A stretch of 64,000 nt of DNA. It comes from Onthophagus taurus. Lineage: Eukaryota; Arthropoda; Insecta; Coleoptera; Scarabaeidae. The translations under genes and the position numbers were made by a program. The stretch spans positions 30,881,001 through 30,945,000 of the forward strand of contig NC_091972.1 of the NCBI RefSeq assembly GCF_036711975.1, in the 5' to 3' direction. Shown piece after piece: positions 12,986 to 23,364 of this stretch. Numbering within the stretch: the stretch's first letter is position 1; the number at the start of each line of letters is the position of its first letter. The notes below the pieces were generated by a model. The model searched no databases. It saw only the letters and a program-made list of their open reading frames with translations, and had not been told where the DNA came from.

Positions 12986-13025
12986 TTGTCTAACTAGTTT
13001 CGGCAAAAGCCATCATCAGAGACAA
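12986..13025 (-). ncRNA. Hammerhead-ribozyme-like motif, left arm
   Basis: Read on the reverse strand: helix I TTGTCT (13020-13025), core CTGATGA (13013-13019), an extra U, helix II GGC/GCC around TTTT, GAAA, the self-complementary ACTAGT, then helix I partner AGACAA (12986-12991). Identical to the copy in the opposite arm. Six helix I pairs are perfect. Confidence 0.6.
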
Positions 13026-13300
13026 AAGTCATTGTAATTCTTTTACAAAACTTTAAAGATTTAACTCCGCATGGACATCTTTTGTGGTAGATCTGTAACA
13101 TCAGACCATCTTGTAACATCTTGATGTTACAGACCATCTTGTAACATCTACCACAAAAGATGTCCATGCGGAGTTAAATCTTTAAAGTTTTATACAAGAA
13201 TTTTTACATGTATTTTAAGTAAATTTTGTGACAGTAATAATTTTAATTTGTTCACCGCTTTATATTTTCGATGTTAATTGCCTATAAGATACAATGACTT

Positions 13301-13340
13301 TTGTCTCTGATGATGGCTTTTGCCGAAACTAGTTAGACAA
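13301..13340 (+). ncRNA. Hammerhead-ribozyme-like motif, right arm
   Basis: Helix I 5' strand TTGTCT (13301-13306), core CTGATGA (13307-13313), unpaired U at 13314, helix II 13315-13317 with 13322-13324 closed by TTTT, GAAA at 13325-13328, short helix III within ACTAGT, predicted cleavage after GUU (13334), then helix I 3' strand AGACAA (13335-13340). Confidence 0.6.
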
Positions 13341-13689
13341 CAAAAATTTAAATAAACCAGTAAAAGTACAACAAAATTCGAAAATTTTTTCTATCACGAT
13401 TATTATAATATTAATTAATAATTTCTAATGATTGTTTTATAAAATAAATAATAGTCATACAAAGTAATAATAATTGACAAATTTTTTTTAATTACCAATC
13501 TTTTCAGTACTATTAAATATAGTTTGACGACATAATTTTCTCAGAATTGTTTGTGAATGACTAAAAATGACTTGAAAGTACTTAATTCTATTGAACCCGG
13601 TTTTATAAACGTTTATCAAGTTAATCAAGGTTTAATTTGATGTTGATTCATCATTTTCGCTTGCCAATTCACTAACGCATCGGATTAGT

Positions 13690-14570
13690 CTTAGTTCCAC
13701 GTTCCTTGGAAAACAAGTAAATATCTCATCAATGGCACAGAAAAGAATATTAGCCATTAAGAAAAACAGCACTACGCCTTTGTAGAATTGCAAAGCAAAT
13801 CAGGTCATCACTAGATCAAACAGCGAGATTAAATTTACTGGAAATATAGGTTGGATGAATGGTATTCTCCCAAGATCTTATTGAAGATAAAGGAGTATAT
13901 CCTCACCAAGTCAGAAATGTAAACGCAAGTAGTTTCTTCTGAAAATAAATGCCAAGAAGAACATACGATAAGAACGTGTGACACTAATATTGTCGTGCCC
14001 CAAATCCCAAATCCACATTCAATGAAGGGTATAGATACAAGTAAGTATTTTCACTGGAATGCAAATATATGGTTCGGCCCATAAGTCAGACGATTAATGA
14101 ATTTAAAATGTCAATCAAATACCCAAACGTTGAAATTGTATCTTTGTCATCAAATACAACTTCTGTAATGCAACCACTAAACCAAGGTATTATTGCGACA
14201 TTTAAAACATACTACGTATAAGGAACATATCAACATGTTTTGAACAAAATGAATTATAAAACAATGAACATCATTAATATGTGGAGGTAATTCTTAATTA
14301 TGGCTTGTATCAAATACGTTGGACAGCGTTGAATGGTTTAAAACCTACGACTTTAAATGCATATTGAAAAGTAATTTAGTCATAATGCTTAAAAAGCCTA
14401 TCATACTTAATACAACAAATTTTTCACATCATTACAATGGCATACGCAATTGATGGAGACTGATTTGATGAGTTATCATTTGAAGATGATATCAAGCGAA
14501 GATGAAATACTAGAAATTGTTCTTGCAACTCCAAGTCTCATAAAACCTAATTATAAACAAATTAAAACAA
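13690..14570 (+). pseudogene. pogo/Tigger-type transposase relic
   Basis: The + strand around 14090-14290 reads KYPNVEIVSLSSNTTSVMQ, then PLNQGIIATFK, and further on VLNKMNYKTMNI. These match the DDE region of Tigger-type transposases (...PNTTSlIQPmDQGvI.tFK). Several stops and shifts interrupt the reading. Sequence from 13690 to 14080 probably belongs to the same element but aligns poorly. Terminal repeats were not found. Confidence 0.6.
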
Positions 14571-14679
14571 ATTATTAGTTATTTGACTTTAAAATAACGA
14601 TTAATTTCTATTAGATAAAATTGTTTAAAAATTTTGTGGTCAACAAAACATCCAAAAATAAGATATATAACTAACTGTT

Positions 14680-14685
14680 TTTATT
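14680..14685 (-). terminator. Poly(A) signal of the 14.7-kb CSP gene
   Basis: TTTATT on the + strand is AATAAA on the coding strand, about 50 bp past the stop codon. Confidence 0.55.
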
Positions 14686-14734
14686 AATATGTTCAAATAC
14701 AAAAAAAATGATATAAAACGTTACATCAAATCAC

Positions 14735-15187
14735 TTAAATATTAATTCCTTCTTTAGCTGCCTCTTCTTTGTATCTAATCCTGTACTCTCCTTTGGGGTC
14801 ATACATCTTCTCCAATTCATCAAAAATAGCTGGCTCCTTATTAATCAAATGTCTTAAAACAATTTTGCTGCCTTCCTTCTGTTTTTCATTGCATTTTTCA
14901 CAGTGAGTGGCCAAAGCGTCAGGTAAAACCGCTAAAGGTTCATATAAACATATTTTTAATAGTTAGAAAAAAAGTAGTTTTAAAACTGAATAATACATAC
15001 TTTTTAATTCAGCACCATCTGGACTGCATGGTCCTTTATCCAAAATACAATTTGTATATCCCTTCAATAACCGTTTATTATTAAGGATATCATCGATGTT
15101 AACATTATCGTATTTCGTAGTATATTTCTCGGCTGCATTTACAAGAACAGCAGCTATAAGAATTACCAAAAACGCAATCGACTTCAT
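14735..15187 (-). CDS. Chemosensory protein, 127 aa (paralog of the 35.7-kb gene)
   Basis: Exon 1 is 15187-15001 and exon 2 is 14931-14735, with a 69-bp intron (GTATGT...TTTAG) in phase 1 after Lys62. Signal peptide MKSIAFLVILIAAVLVNA; the mature chain starts AEKYTTKYDNVNIDDIL. Cys47, 54, 73 and 76 match the CSP pattern. Exon 2 reads VLPDALATH, then CEKCNEKQKEGSK, and ends AAKEGINI. It is closest to the gene at 35683-36127: signal peptide, mature start, 5' UTR and promoter are nearly the same. Transcribed opposite to its neighbours at 9.1 and 22.9 kb. A secreted carrier-type protein by family, ligand unknown. Confidence 0.95.
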
Positions 15188-15300
15188 CGTTACTGGACTC
15201 TTTCTCTTTAAATCTGTTTTGCAACTAACTTTAAGGTGTGGATATTCCGGTTTATATAGTGGTTATTCGCCAAAAAGATTTCAAGTAGTAGGACGAAGAA
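15188..15300 (-). promoter_or_regulatory. Promoter and 5' UTR block shared with the 35.7-kb CSP gene
   Basis: The reverse strand has TATATAAA (15251-15258) about 65 bp upstream of the ATG. The stretch from the ATG to about 15300, including GTTATTCGCCAAAAAG and TTTCAAGTAGTAGG (given as + strand), is almost the same as 36128-36240. Conservation stops upstream of this, marking either the duplication edge or a kept proximal promoter. Confidence 0.7.
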
Positions 15301-15640
15301 AGAAGAATAATTTCGTTCTTGAATTAAGTGGATTACACAGTGATTCCCCCACTGATTACATTGGTTGTATGTATATTGATGATACATATTTCAAGTTAAA
15401 AACAGTTGACATTTATTGGAACTGAGTTTTAACCACATCAGTTTTTTATGTTTCGTTAATCACCTGTTTTTTTTCCTTTTTATTAAATTAAGTGAAAACC
15501 TCAAAACCATAATTGCCAATAAATTAGCAGTAAAATGAATAATTAGATTTATTAATATACATGTACAAACATATATCATTTTTAAATTGAATGTGAAATA
15601 CTATTCACTATTTAAAATCGAATCAAACTCCTTTATCGTC

Positions 15641-15751
15641 TGCCTCTATACAGGGAGGGTATAGAGGCTCCTTCTAGCGTTAAGAGATCTCTTTTGTAAC
15701 GTACTTCCATCCTGCTAACATATTCTGCCGATTACAACCTTTGAAGTCGTA
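15641..15751 (-). mobile_element. RTE-like LINE C-terminal fragment, left of a foldback insertion
   Basis: Reverse strand reads LQRL, a stop, SAEYVSRMEVRYKRDL. This matches the QRLRWaGHVaRM block near the C-terminus of RTE-type ORF2. It continues the fragment at 17418-17650 on the other side of the inserted element, which shows the foldback landed inside an older LINE. Confidence 0.55.
15642..15668. repeat. Perfect 10-bp hairpin
   Basis: GCCTCTATAC, a 7-base loop (AGGGAGG), then GTATAGAGGC. It lies in the LINE remnant beside the long inverted-repeat element. Role unknown. Confidence 0.6.
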
Positions 15752-17417
15752 TGTACAGGGTGGGCAAATTTGGGTATTATTATAGGCTATCTCAGAAACT
15801 ATAAGAGATACGAAAAAAGTAGGTGCCATGTCCCGGTCTCTTTTTTCGAGACTAATTCAATCCCGCAAACATCAAACCTCTATCTTTTTTTGTTTTTAAG
15901 TTATAGCCAAAAAGTCAAATTTTCGTGATTTCAAAAAATGCTCATATTTCGTTTATTTATCAAAATATAGGAATGGGGTTGATACGTTCTTAAGACACTT
16001 TTTTAAGTGGAATATACTGCCGTTGAAAAGTTTTAAATATATTTGATGATTTTTGAGATACAACACAAAGTTGTGTTTTTTTAAATACAAACTATACTTG
16101 ATTATGATGTTAAAGAACAGAGCATATTTTTAGCTTTCCAATGATGTATCGCATGTATGGTGTATTTGCAGAAAATAAGCGATAATTTTCAATTCGAAAA
16201 TAGTAAGCGCTAATGTTCAAAATTTTGATTATAGTAGGCGGCTCCGGACAGTAAATACTACCTAGTGGCTATAATATATGGTTTTGTACGAATAGGACAG
16301 AATAAAGTTGGTTTTGTACCATTATTCAGGATAAGTTGGTTTTGTACCAACGAATAAAAACTTTGAATAGTTAATTTAAATTTCTCAGCATCTTATCCCT
16401 GACTTTATTCCCTAATAAAAAATGATTAGCATTTAAAGTTTGTTTATTAAAAATACAAGAAATGTATTAATTAATGAATAATTAAATATGGACAACTTAG
16501 GAACTAAGGAGTCATAAACTGTCATCTTCTTCTACTCAACTTACTGGTTGTAAGATTAGAACAGTTCGGTATCAATGAATGAAATCTTCGGTAGTATTTT
16601 CCCAGTTTTCCCCACAACATAAGATGTAGAAGTTTTTTGATATCAGCAATTTTTTCTTTTGAAATTGGGTGAGATAGAGGAAAATTATGAATCATAAACT
16701 GGGAGCGGACTTTCCATTGAAACACCGTTTGAATGGGGATATGAAGACTTATGTATCATCTTCAAAGCGGACTCCAATGTATTCTATATTTAATTTTATC
16801 GTTTTATTTAAAGATAATGCGGAACTTCTTAAACGGGAAACTCGTTTCGCAAAATTCATGAAATATGAATGAAATGACAAGTAAACTCACGTTGCTATAG
16901 TAACTAAGTAGTATTTAGCGTTTTCCTCGCCTACTATAATTAAAAAATTGAATTTTAATCTTTAATATTTTAAAAATTGAAAAATAACGCTTATTTTCCG
17001 CAGAAACATCATGCGTGCGATACATCATTGGAAAGCTAAAAATATACTCTTTTCAGTAACATCATAATAAAGTATAGTTTGTATTTAAAAAAATACAACT
17101 TTATGTTATATCTCAAAAATTATCAGCTATGTTAAAAATTTTTCAACGGCAGTATATTCTACTCAAAAAAGTGTCTTAAGAATGCATTAACCCCATTTCT
17201 CTAATTTCAAAAATAAACGAAATATGAGCATTTTTTGAAATCACTAAAATTTGACTTTTTGGCTATAACTTAAAAACAAAAGAAGATAGAGATTTGGTCT
17301 TTACGGGATTGGATTAGTCTCGGAAAAAGAGACCGGGACATGGCACCTACTTTTTTTGTATCTCTTATAGTTTCTGAGATAGCCTATAATAACACCCAAA
17401 TTTGCCCACCCTGTACA
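15752..17417. mobile_element. Long inverted-repeat (foldback) element, 1.67 kb
   Basis: Two arms of about 490 bp (15752-16240 and 16918-17417) are inverted, diverged copies. Both ends read TGTACAGGGTGGGCAAATTT inward. A TA (or GTAC) target duplication fits the junctions. The unique interior (about 16241-16917) contains three direct copies of TTGGTTTTGTACC at 16280-16345 and no convincing coding sequence. It is inserted in an RTE-like LINE whose halves lie at 15641-15751 and 17418-17650. The arms differ at many sites, so the insertion is not recent. Superfamily not assigned. Confidence 0.75.
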
Positions 17418-17650
17418 GTACAAAGGAGCTTTTCTTAGGAATTGATACAATTCGTTGTTATATCTAACCGACCATATGTTGTTTTCTTTGATAGTCCCCT
17501 GCATTCTTCTTTCCTCTTAAATATGCATAGTTTACTTTTTGTGCCATCATTGTCCATGTTCCGCATCTGTAACGTATGTTAGGACTTATAATGTCTTATA
17601 TTATCTAAATTTCACCACACCATAGCATATGTCATAATACAGAATCAGAT
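17418..17650 (-). mobile_element. RTE-like LINE C-terminal fragment, right of the foldback insertion
   Basis: Reverse strand reads KENNIWSVRYNNELYQFLRK, matching the ENGvWRiRYN.ELYe block that follows the ERKiLRrIfGP motif of RTE-type ORF2. Weak matches to the preceding GTWT...ERK block lie at 17520-17600. Confidence 0.6.
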
Positions 17651-18189
17651 GACCAACCCATTCGAAATAACATAAAGATTGAAACAAGGTGATGAATTGG
17701 CCTCCGTTCTTTTCAATATCGCCTTGGAATATATCATAAGAAATATGTCGATCAATTCTTCAACTATCTTGAATAATAAGTCCCTTCAAATAGCAGCATA
17801 TGCTGGCGACATGCATATAATGGGAAGAGCAATAACGATAGCGAAGGAGATATTTATCGAACTGGAAGACAATGCTCGAGAAATGGGTCTATCAATAAAT
17901 GTAGAGAAAACCAAAGTTTTAACCCAAACACGCTTAGGCAGAACTCAGCAAAATCTAACCATCGGGGATAGTAACCTGGAAAGAGTGAATGACTTCACAT
18001 ATCTGGGAGTAATAACTATCAAAGGATGGTAGCGATGAGCCGGAAGTCCGAAGAAGGATTACACAGGCAAACAGAGCATATTTTGCCCTTCTCCATATAT
18101 TTAGAAGGCGTGGTCTACACCCCAACAAGAAAATACGTTTATATAAAACTATTCTAAGGCCAATATTAGCATATGGGTTCAGATGGTTA

Positions 18190-19325
18190 AGGCGAAAAAA
18201 CGTTTCTGAACGTCGTCCTGGTTTTGCAGAAGTACCACAAGGGTCGATTATCGCACTTCGAAGTTATTGAAGGACTTAAAGTACTGCACGGGACATACGT
18301 ACGCTGATGATAGGCAGCTATATGTATCTTTTGCACCCGACGACCGGCAAATAGCTCTCCAGAACCTAAATAGTGACTTAAATCAATTATATCAATTAAC
18401 ACTAAAGTATAATCTCCACTTGAATCCTTCTAAGTCTCAAGATTACCAATTTTATTCGGTAGTTCTTTGGTGATCAAATCGCTTACCCCACAATTTACAA
18501 TTAGTATTAATAATTAGACTAAAACTAGAACTAACACTAGCACTATCACTAGAACTAACACTAGACCTAGAACTAGAAGCTATCGGGTTAAGAAGTGCGT
18601 TTTTTGAAAAAATGTTTCGTCAAAGATTTTTTCAAAAAACGCACGGCTTAACCCGAACGTTTCTAGTTCTAGATCTAGTGTTAGTTCTAGTGATAGTGCT
18701 GGTGTTAGTTCTAGTATTAGTTTAATTAACACCGGCCGTGAAAGCCTTCCTACTTATAGTATTAATAATGTTACTATTCCGATAAGTGAAAGTGTAAAAA
18801 ACTCGGGTGTTATCATGGATAACTCATTTAGATACAAAGAGCAGATTTCGCTACTTATGCGTAGAGCATATGCCAGTCTTCGTGCATTATACCCTCATCG
18901 TCGCTGTTTGCCGTTAACACTAAAGAAACGGCTGTATGATTCACTGGTTCTATCTCATTTTGTCTACTGCGCTCAGCTTTACCATACCTCAACTGATAGT
19001 ATTGATACTATACGCATTCAAAGAGTGCAGAATGCTTATTTGAGGTTGAGGCTCCTTTAAGTCTACCCTTGTCAACTTGCTAATGAGAGATCAATAGCTT
19101 TTACTTTTATTTTTTTTTTTTTAATTTATTTTTATTTGTATTTACCTTAACTATTCTCGTTTGCCGTGACATTGCTAGCTATTTTCCATTTTGCTTTGTA
19201 ATAAAATTTTCGTTAGTGGGTTGGGTGTGAGCAGGGGCACATTTTTGATGTGCCATCTGGACCCTGCCTTACATATTTTATTTATACATTGTAATTAAGT
19301 TTATTTAATTCAATAAAAGGCATTA
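18190..19325 (+). mobile_element. CR1/jockey-like LINE, 5' truncated, inserted in the RTE-like LINE
   Basis: Contains an RT fragment: VPQGSI, then YADDRQLYVSFAPDDRQIAL, NLHLNPSKSQ. After an inserted MITE it continues with ESVKNSGVIMDNSFRYKEQI, RALYPHRRCLPLTLKKRLYD and SHFVYCAQLYH. The 3' end is an AT-rich tail with TTATTGTTATTA near 19321-19335. A frameshift lies before the YADD box and a stop follows ORF2 at about 19060. The 5' end is missing, typical of incomplete reverse transcription. Confidence 0.75.
18515..18756. mobile_element. MITE, ACTAGA-hexamer family, copy 2, inside a LINE
   Basis: Two inverted arms of degenerate ACTAGA/ACTAAC hexamers (18515-18575 and 18655-18720) flank a central block that also forms an inverted repeat (GTGCGTTTTTTGAAAAAA and its complement). 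The right terminus has the full family end, AATTAACACCGGCCGTGAAAG. A 13-bp direct repeat, TAGTATTAATAAT, flanks it at 18502-18514 and 18757-18769, and the LINE reading resumes directly after. Confidence 0.8.
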
Positions 19326-19929
19326 TTGTTATTAAATCTGAGTCTTCATCAAAAAAATGACAAACTATATAAGCATGTTTGAAAGAAAAATCCTAAGAAG
19401 AATATTTGGCCCAAAGCAAGAAGACGGGGAATGGAGATCCAGGTACAATCGCGAATTGTACGAAATGTATAAAGATATGCCTATATCCATTTTCGTCAGA
19501 ATAGAAAGACTCCGTTGGGCTGGTCACGTGGTCCGAATGGAGGAAATTAGAACGCCTAAAAGAGTACTCGAGTCTAAAATAGACCAACGCAGGCCAGCGG
19601 GAAGACCCAGAAAGAGATGGCAGGATGAGGTAGAGGAGGACTTAAGAAGTATCCTTAAGCGGCTGTGGATAGAGAGGAATGGGAAGAGAAACTGAAGGAA
19701 GTCAAGGCCCGGAGCGGGCTGTAGCACCATTAAAAGAAGATACTCTAAATTTATTGTAACGATGAACATCTTAATTGTGGCACAGTACAAAGTAATTCTT
19801 TTAAGATTTTTTTTTGTTTTTCGTTCCATTTACGTCTCCAAGTAGACAAATTACTAAACCGGTTTTTCTCTTTGCTACCTATTTTTGTTTTGGCCACTTC
19901 TTTAACTACTATCATTGTATACTGTCACG

Positions 19930-20210
19930 TTATTCCAATAATCTTCGACGCTAAGTTAGTTTTCACAATAGTCTTGATGTTATTTCTCTTTCTAAGTTTG
20001 TCCTCACGTTTGGCAACTGTTGTCTGTCTCTATCCAGGTTCTTAATATTTGCTTTATCCCTGTGGGTACTATTTTTTGATATTCGACTGGATTTTCGATT
20101 GGATTTATATCTGAATTTTGTTTCTACTAGGAAATGATCTGAGTCTGGACTATAGCATGCTCCTCTTCTTATTTTGTCATCTAGAATGTTCTATATATTC
20201 TGTGGGGAAA
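19930..20210 (-). mobile_element. LINE endonuclease fragment (RTE-like)
   Basis: Reverse strand around 20080-20200 reads NILDDKIRRGACYSPDSDHF, then LVETKFR. SDHfLV followed by K.R is the C-terminal part of the apurinic-type endonuclease of RTE-like LINEs. Flanks decayed. Confidence 0.5.
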
Positions 20211-20682
20211 GCATGTTGAATTTACTGTCATATTTTTACTAGTGGCAAAGATTATTACAAATTCTTTATTCACATTGCTTTATCCGTGCATTGAGTGTGT
20301 CAGAGTGCAATAAGTATTTACATATGAAAAAATATTAGTTTCAATAAAATTCAAATTATTTAAATGTGCTTTTTTAATTTTAAAAGAATTATTAAAAATG
20401 GAGTTGGAAAGACTATATTTTTTTGGTCGACTGACTGTTCTCTTATTTTGTCGTCGCAGTATCCCTCTGAAGACACAAACAAAAGCTAGCTAACCATGCC
20501 TCTTTTATTGGAATTACGACTTGTTAAAAAAAGAGGGATTATCGATCAATATTCTTACACCTGGTCCTACAAATTTTCCCTCTTCAATTTTGGTTTTATT
20601 AGATAATTGATTTTTCAGCAACTCACTTTCCTGCAACCTCATCCTACAACTCAAATACTTTTACAAAATTATTGATTAATCT

Positions 20683-21440
20683 TATTATTATTATTATTGC
20701 TGCCGGGCTGAGGGGAGAGCCCCTCTTTTACCGCGACCTATAAGATCTATTGTAACTTTAGCCCCCCAAAAGTGTAGGGCAAATGTAGGTCCTTGATAAA
20801 CCTTTGTATTGCCCTGAAGTCTTGAACCTTTATGTCGGTAGGTGTCAAGAGAGTTTTACCGAAAATTTTGTGTCTTAGTCGGCCTCTGGCGACGCAATTG
20901 CACAGTGTTCTGACTCGTCGTTGCAAAGTCGACAAGTTTGATCCTCAGCTTGTCCAATGTGGAAGAGGCGGTATTTTAGGGGCGCATGGCCAGTCAGGTA
21001 ACCTGACAGCGTTCTTAGATCCCCTTTGCTGAGGCATAAAACCTCTTTGGTTTTGTTTTGCGACGGAGTTATCATACTTTTCGCTTGTCTGTGACTTGGA
21101 AGTTCTATCCAGCTGTGACCTGGAACCTGTCATAGGGTAACATCATTGCACCTAGCAAGTTCTCTCAGGTTGCCGGTACACTCTCTGATAAATGCGGAGT
21201 CACACGTGTAGGCCTGAATTGGCTTTAAGGCGGTCGACTGTCTGTGAAAGTGTTTATGGATGCTATTTTTTGTCCCTTCTGTAGGTTCAAAGCGGTGCAG
21301 AGGTTTATAGCAAGAATATCTGCTTGAAAAATTGTTATGTCCGAGCTGAGGGGCAGTTTAATGTGCCTACTCCGGATCTAACTGTCTTTGAAACATCGGT
21401 GTACCAGCCTAGGGATCCTCGTTTTGATTAACCTTAGTTT
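20683..21440 (-). mobile_element. LINE 3' fragment, RNase H-bearing type
   Basis: Reverse strand reads LSKGDLRTLSGYLTGHAPLK, then YRLFHIGQAEDQTCRLCNDE, RLRHKIFGKTLLTPTDIKVQ. This is the RNase H C-terminus and Cys-rich tail of an I/R1-like LINE ORF2. RNase H parts further upstream (21180-21440) resemble 40500-40770. The 3' end is an (AAT)n tail, seen as (ATT)n at 20683-20699. Frameshifts are present near 20890-20940. Confidence 0.75.
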
Positions 21441-22809
21441 GATGAGCAATTGTTTCAGTTTTGTTTAACATAATATTCTGAAAACGCTCTGCTATCTCAT
21501 TCACAGACAAAGCAACAATACTTCGTATAATCAGATGTTAGCAATCCTAAAATTAAATGAACTACTTTCAAACGTGCACATATTTGCTATTTAAACTCTG
21601 CGTATTTGATATTTTCCAGAATAATTCTTAAAATCATATTTTAAGTTTAGAGCAAACTGCCATCCAACTTAATTTTGTTCTGTCAGTATATACTCTTTAT
21701 ATTTTTGGAAAAGGATGGTTTGTTTTGTTACAGAAAACTGAACTACCTTCCTATGAATAAAAAAAGCAGTTGTACCTTTTTCAGTAAGTTGTAATTTACC
21801 TGTAGAAGCTTCCACTGTTTCAATCACAATTCTAATATTTAATAAATTTTATTTAATTTTATTTTTGGTGGTAATTTCATATTGTGTAAATTATTTAATT
21901 AATTGAATGTTTCAATTAAAGAATGGAACTCTTAAGCAAGAGAAAAATATCACGTTAGTAAAACCAACTCATCTCTCGTACATATATTGTAAAGAAAAGA
22001 AAACAAAAATAATACATATATACGAAAACATGTATTTTTTTAAATAAGTATAGCCTTATATCTCATTATATATTCATCATATATTCTCCTGTAATCATTT
22101 TTGTAATTACCAAAGTGGCCCTAGAATTTATTCAAACGACAATTCAAAATCATTGAAATTTTTCCTAAAACATTTTTGCAACTGATTCATATTTTCCTCC
22201 ATGCTTCCAATCTAGCATAAGTGATGTGGTTTGAGTAATTAATCAAACATGACTTCTTTTAATTGTTCATTACGAAATGAAGGAAATGATTAAAACATTA
22301 AACACGTTCTTGAAAGTACAGTTTGGGTCGTATACATTAACTGTATTAAATGATAACTAATGTAATAAATGATTTTTTAACACAATCTATTTAAAATGAA
22401 CACTAATGAAAAATGAATTATATTTATAACATAAAATTAACATATTTATTAAAACTAAACTGTTAGTCATCTTGATGTGGTAGGATTTCTTAATCATTTT
22501 AATTTTTCCATTTTAAAATAAAAATGGAAATCTTCATAACCACAAAATACAATAGGACGGTAGCAAGATGAACAATCAAACATAAACTAAAATAAAAAGC
22601 AATTACTACGGCCAAACCTATTGTTATAAACGAAGCCGTGTGCCACGCACGTATTGACATCGTTGTGTGTCGTAAAGCATGACACCAAATGTAATTTTAT
22701 TATGCCAAAGTGCCTATTACGGTACGGCCATAATTCCATAATATCATATTACGATTCTATACGATTCCCTCTAGTACCCCTCCAAGAAGATTTTTGACAT
22801 TTTCTTACC
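21441..22809. other. Intergenic DNA upstream of the 22.9-kb CSP gene
   Basis: AT-rich; no coding feature or element end recognised. A small hairpin (TTCCATTTT-aaaat-AAAATGGAA) lies near 22505-22530. Confidence 0.4.
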
Positions 22810-22817
22810 TATATATA
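22810..22817 (+). promoter_or_regulatory. Probable TATA box of the 22.9-kb CSP gene
   Basis: TATATATA lies 56 bp before the ATG. No TCAGT initiator is obvious at the expected distance, so the start site is not fixed. Confidence 0.5.
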
Positions 22818-22872
22818 GAAAGAAAACCAGCTATGAACCAAACGAAATTGTCAATCGTTTGATATTAAAACA

Positions 22873-23326
22873 ATGGCTCGTTTGGTGTTGTTATATTTTC
22901 TAATAGGCTACGTTTTCTTATTGGTAAATTGCGCTGATAAATATACAACTAAATACGACGGTATCAATGTGAATGATATCATTAATAATCGAAGGTTATT
23001 ATTGGGTTATTGTCGATGTCTTTTGGGTAAATCTGCTTGTAGCCCGGACGGTGCTGAATTGAAAAGTAAGTACAATAAATATTCCAAGAGAAAACGTTTA
23101 TACCTTTATTGAATAAAATTAATTTTCTTTTAAAGAAAATCTTCGAGATGCGATCGAAACGAAATGCAGCCGTTGCAGTGATAAGCAAAAAGAGGGTGCT
23201 AAAATCATTTTGAGACATTTAATCGATCACGAAAGAGATGAATGTTGGGATCCGATTGAAAAGGAATACGATCCAACTGGAAAATACGCTCGTGAATACA
23301 TGGAAGAGATATCTAAGGAGAATTAA
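22873..23326 (+). CDS. Chemosensory protein with two extra cysteines, 127 aa
   Basis: Exons 22873-23065 and 23136-23326; the 70-bp intron (GTAAGT...TAAAG) is in phase 1 after Lys64. Signal peptide about residues 1-20, then [20 protein letters not shown]. The four family cysteines are Cys49, 56, 75 and 78. Two more, Cys47 (GYCRCLLGKSAC) and Cys101 (DECWDPIEKEY), are absent from the other five copies, where Cys47 is usually Asn, Ile or Phe-like. The usual LPDA of exon 2 is LRDA here. It is the most divergent copy in the window. A third disulfide or dimerisation is possible but not shown. Confidence 0.93.
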
Positions 23327-23358
23327 TTTTAATTATATATTTATTCAATTGATAAAAA

Positions 23359-23364
23359 AATAAA
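23359..23364 (+). terminator. Poly(A) signal of the 22.9-kb CSP gene
   Basis: AATAAA 33 bp after the stop codon. Confidence 0.6.

Larger units (their letters stand above)
12871..13409. repeat. Foldback of two inverted, ribozyme-bearing retroelement ends (Penelope-like?)
   Basis: Inverted arms run from 12927 (CGTGATAG) to 13398 (CTATCACG) and meet at a short centre near 13105-13145 made of repeats of GATGTTACA/TGTAACATC. The right arm carries about 110 bp (13193-13290) that the left arm lacks. Each arm contains one hammerhead-like motif, at 12986-13025 (-) and 13301-13340 (+). A 12-bp direct repeat, GATTATTATAAT, lies at 12871-12882 and 13398-13409 and looks like a target-site duplication. 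Head-to-head ends with hammerhead motifs are a known trait of Penelope-like elements. There is no RT or endonuclease, so this is non-autonomous or a solo end pair. Confidence 0.65.
17630..19742 (+). mobile_element. RTE-like LINE, split by a second LINE
   Basis: First half (17630-18190): QMTNPFEIT, LKQGDELASVLFNIALEYII, AYAGDMHIMGR (the RT catalytic box, normally YADD, here YAGD), then EKTKVLTQT and RVNDFTYLGV. Second half (19330-19742): FERKILRRIFGPKQEDGEW, RSRYNRELYE, IERLRWAGHVVRMEE, AGRPRKRWQDEVEEDL, ending with the 3' signature near 19700-19742. A CR1/jockey-like LINE occupies 18190-19325. The Asp-to-Gly change in the catalytic box and a frameshift near 18030 mean it is inactive. Confidence 0.8.
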
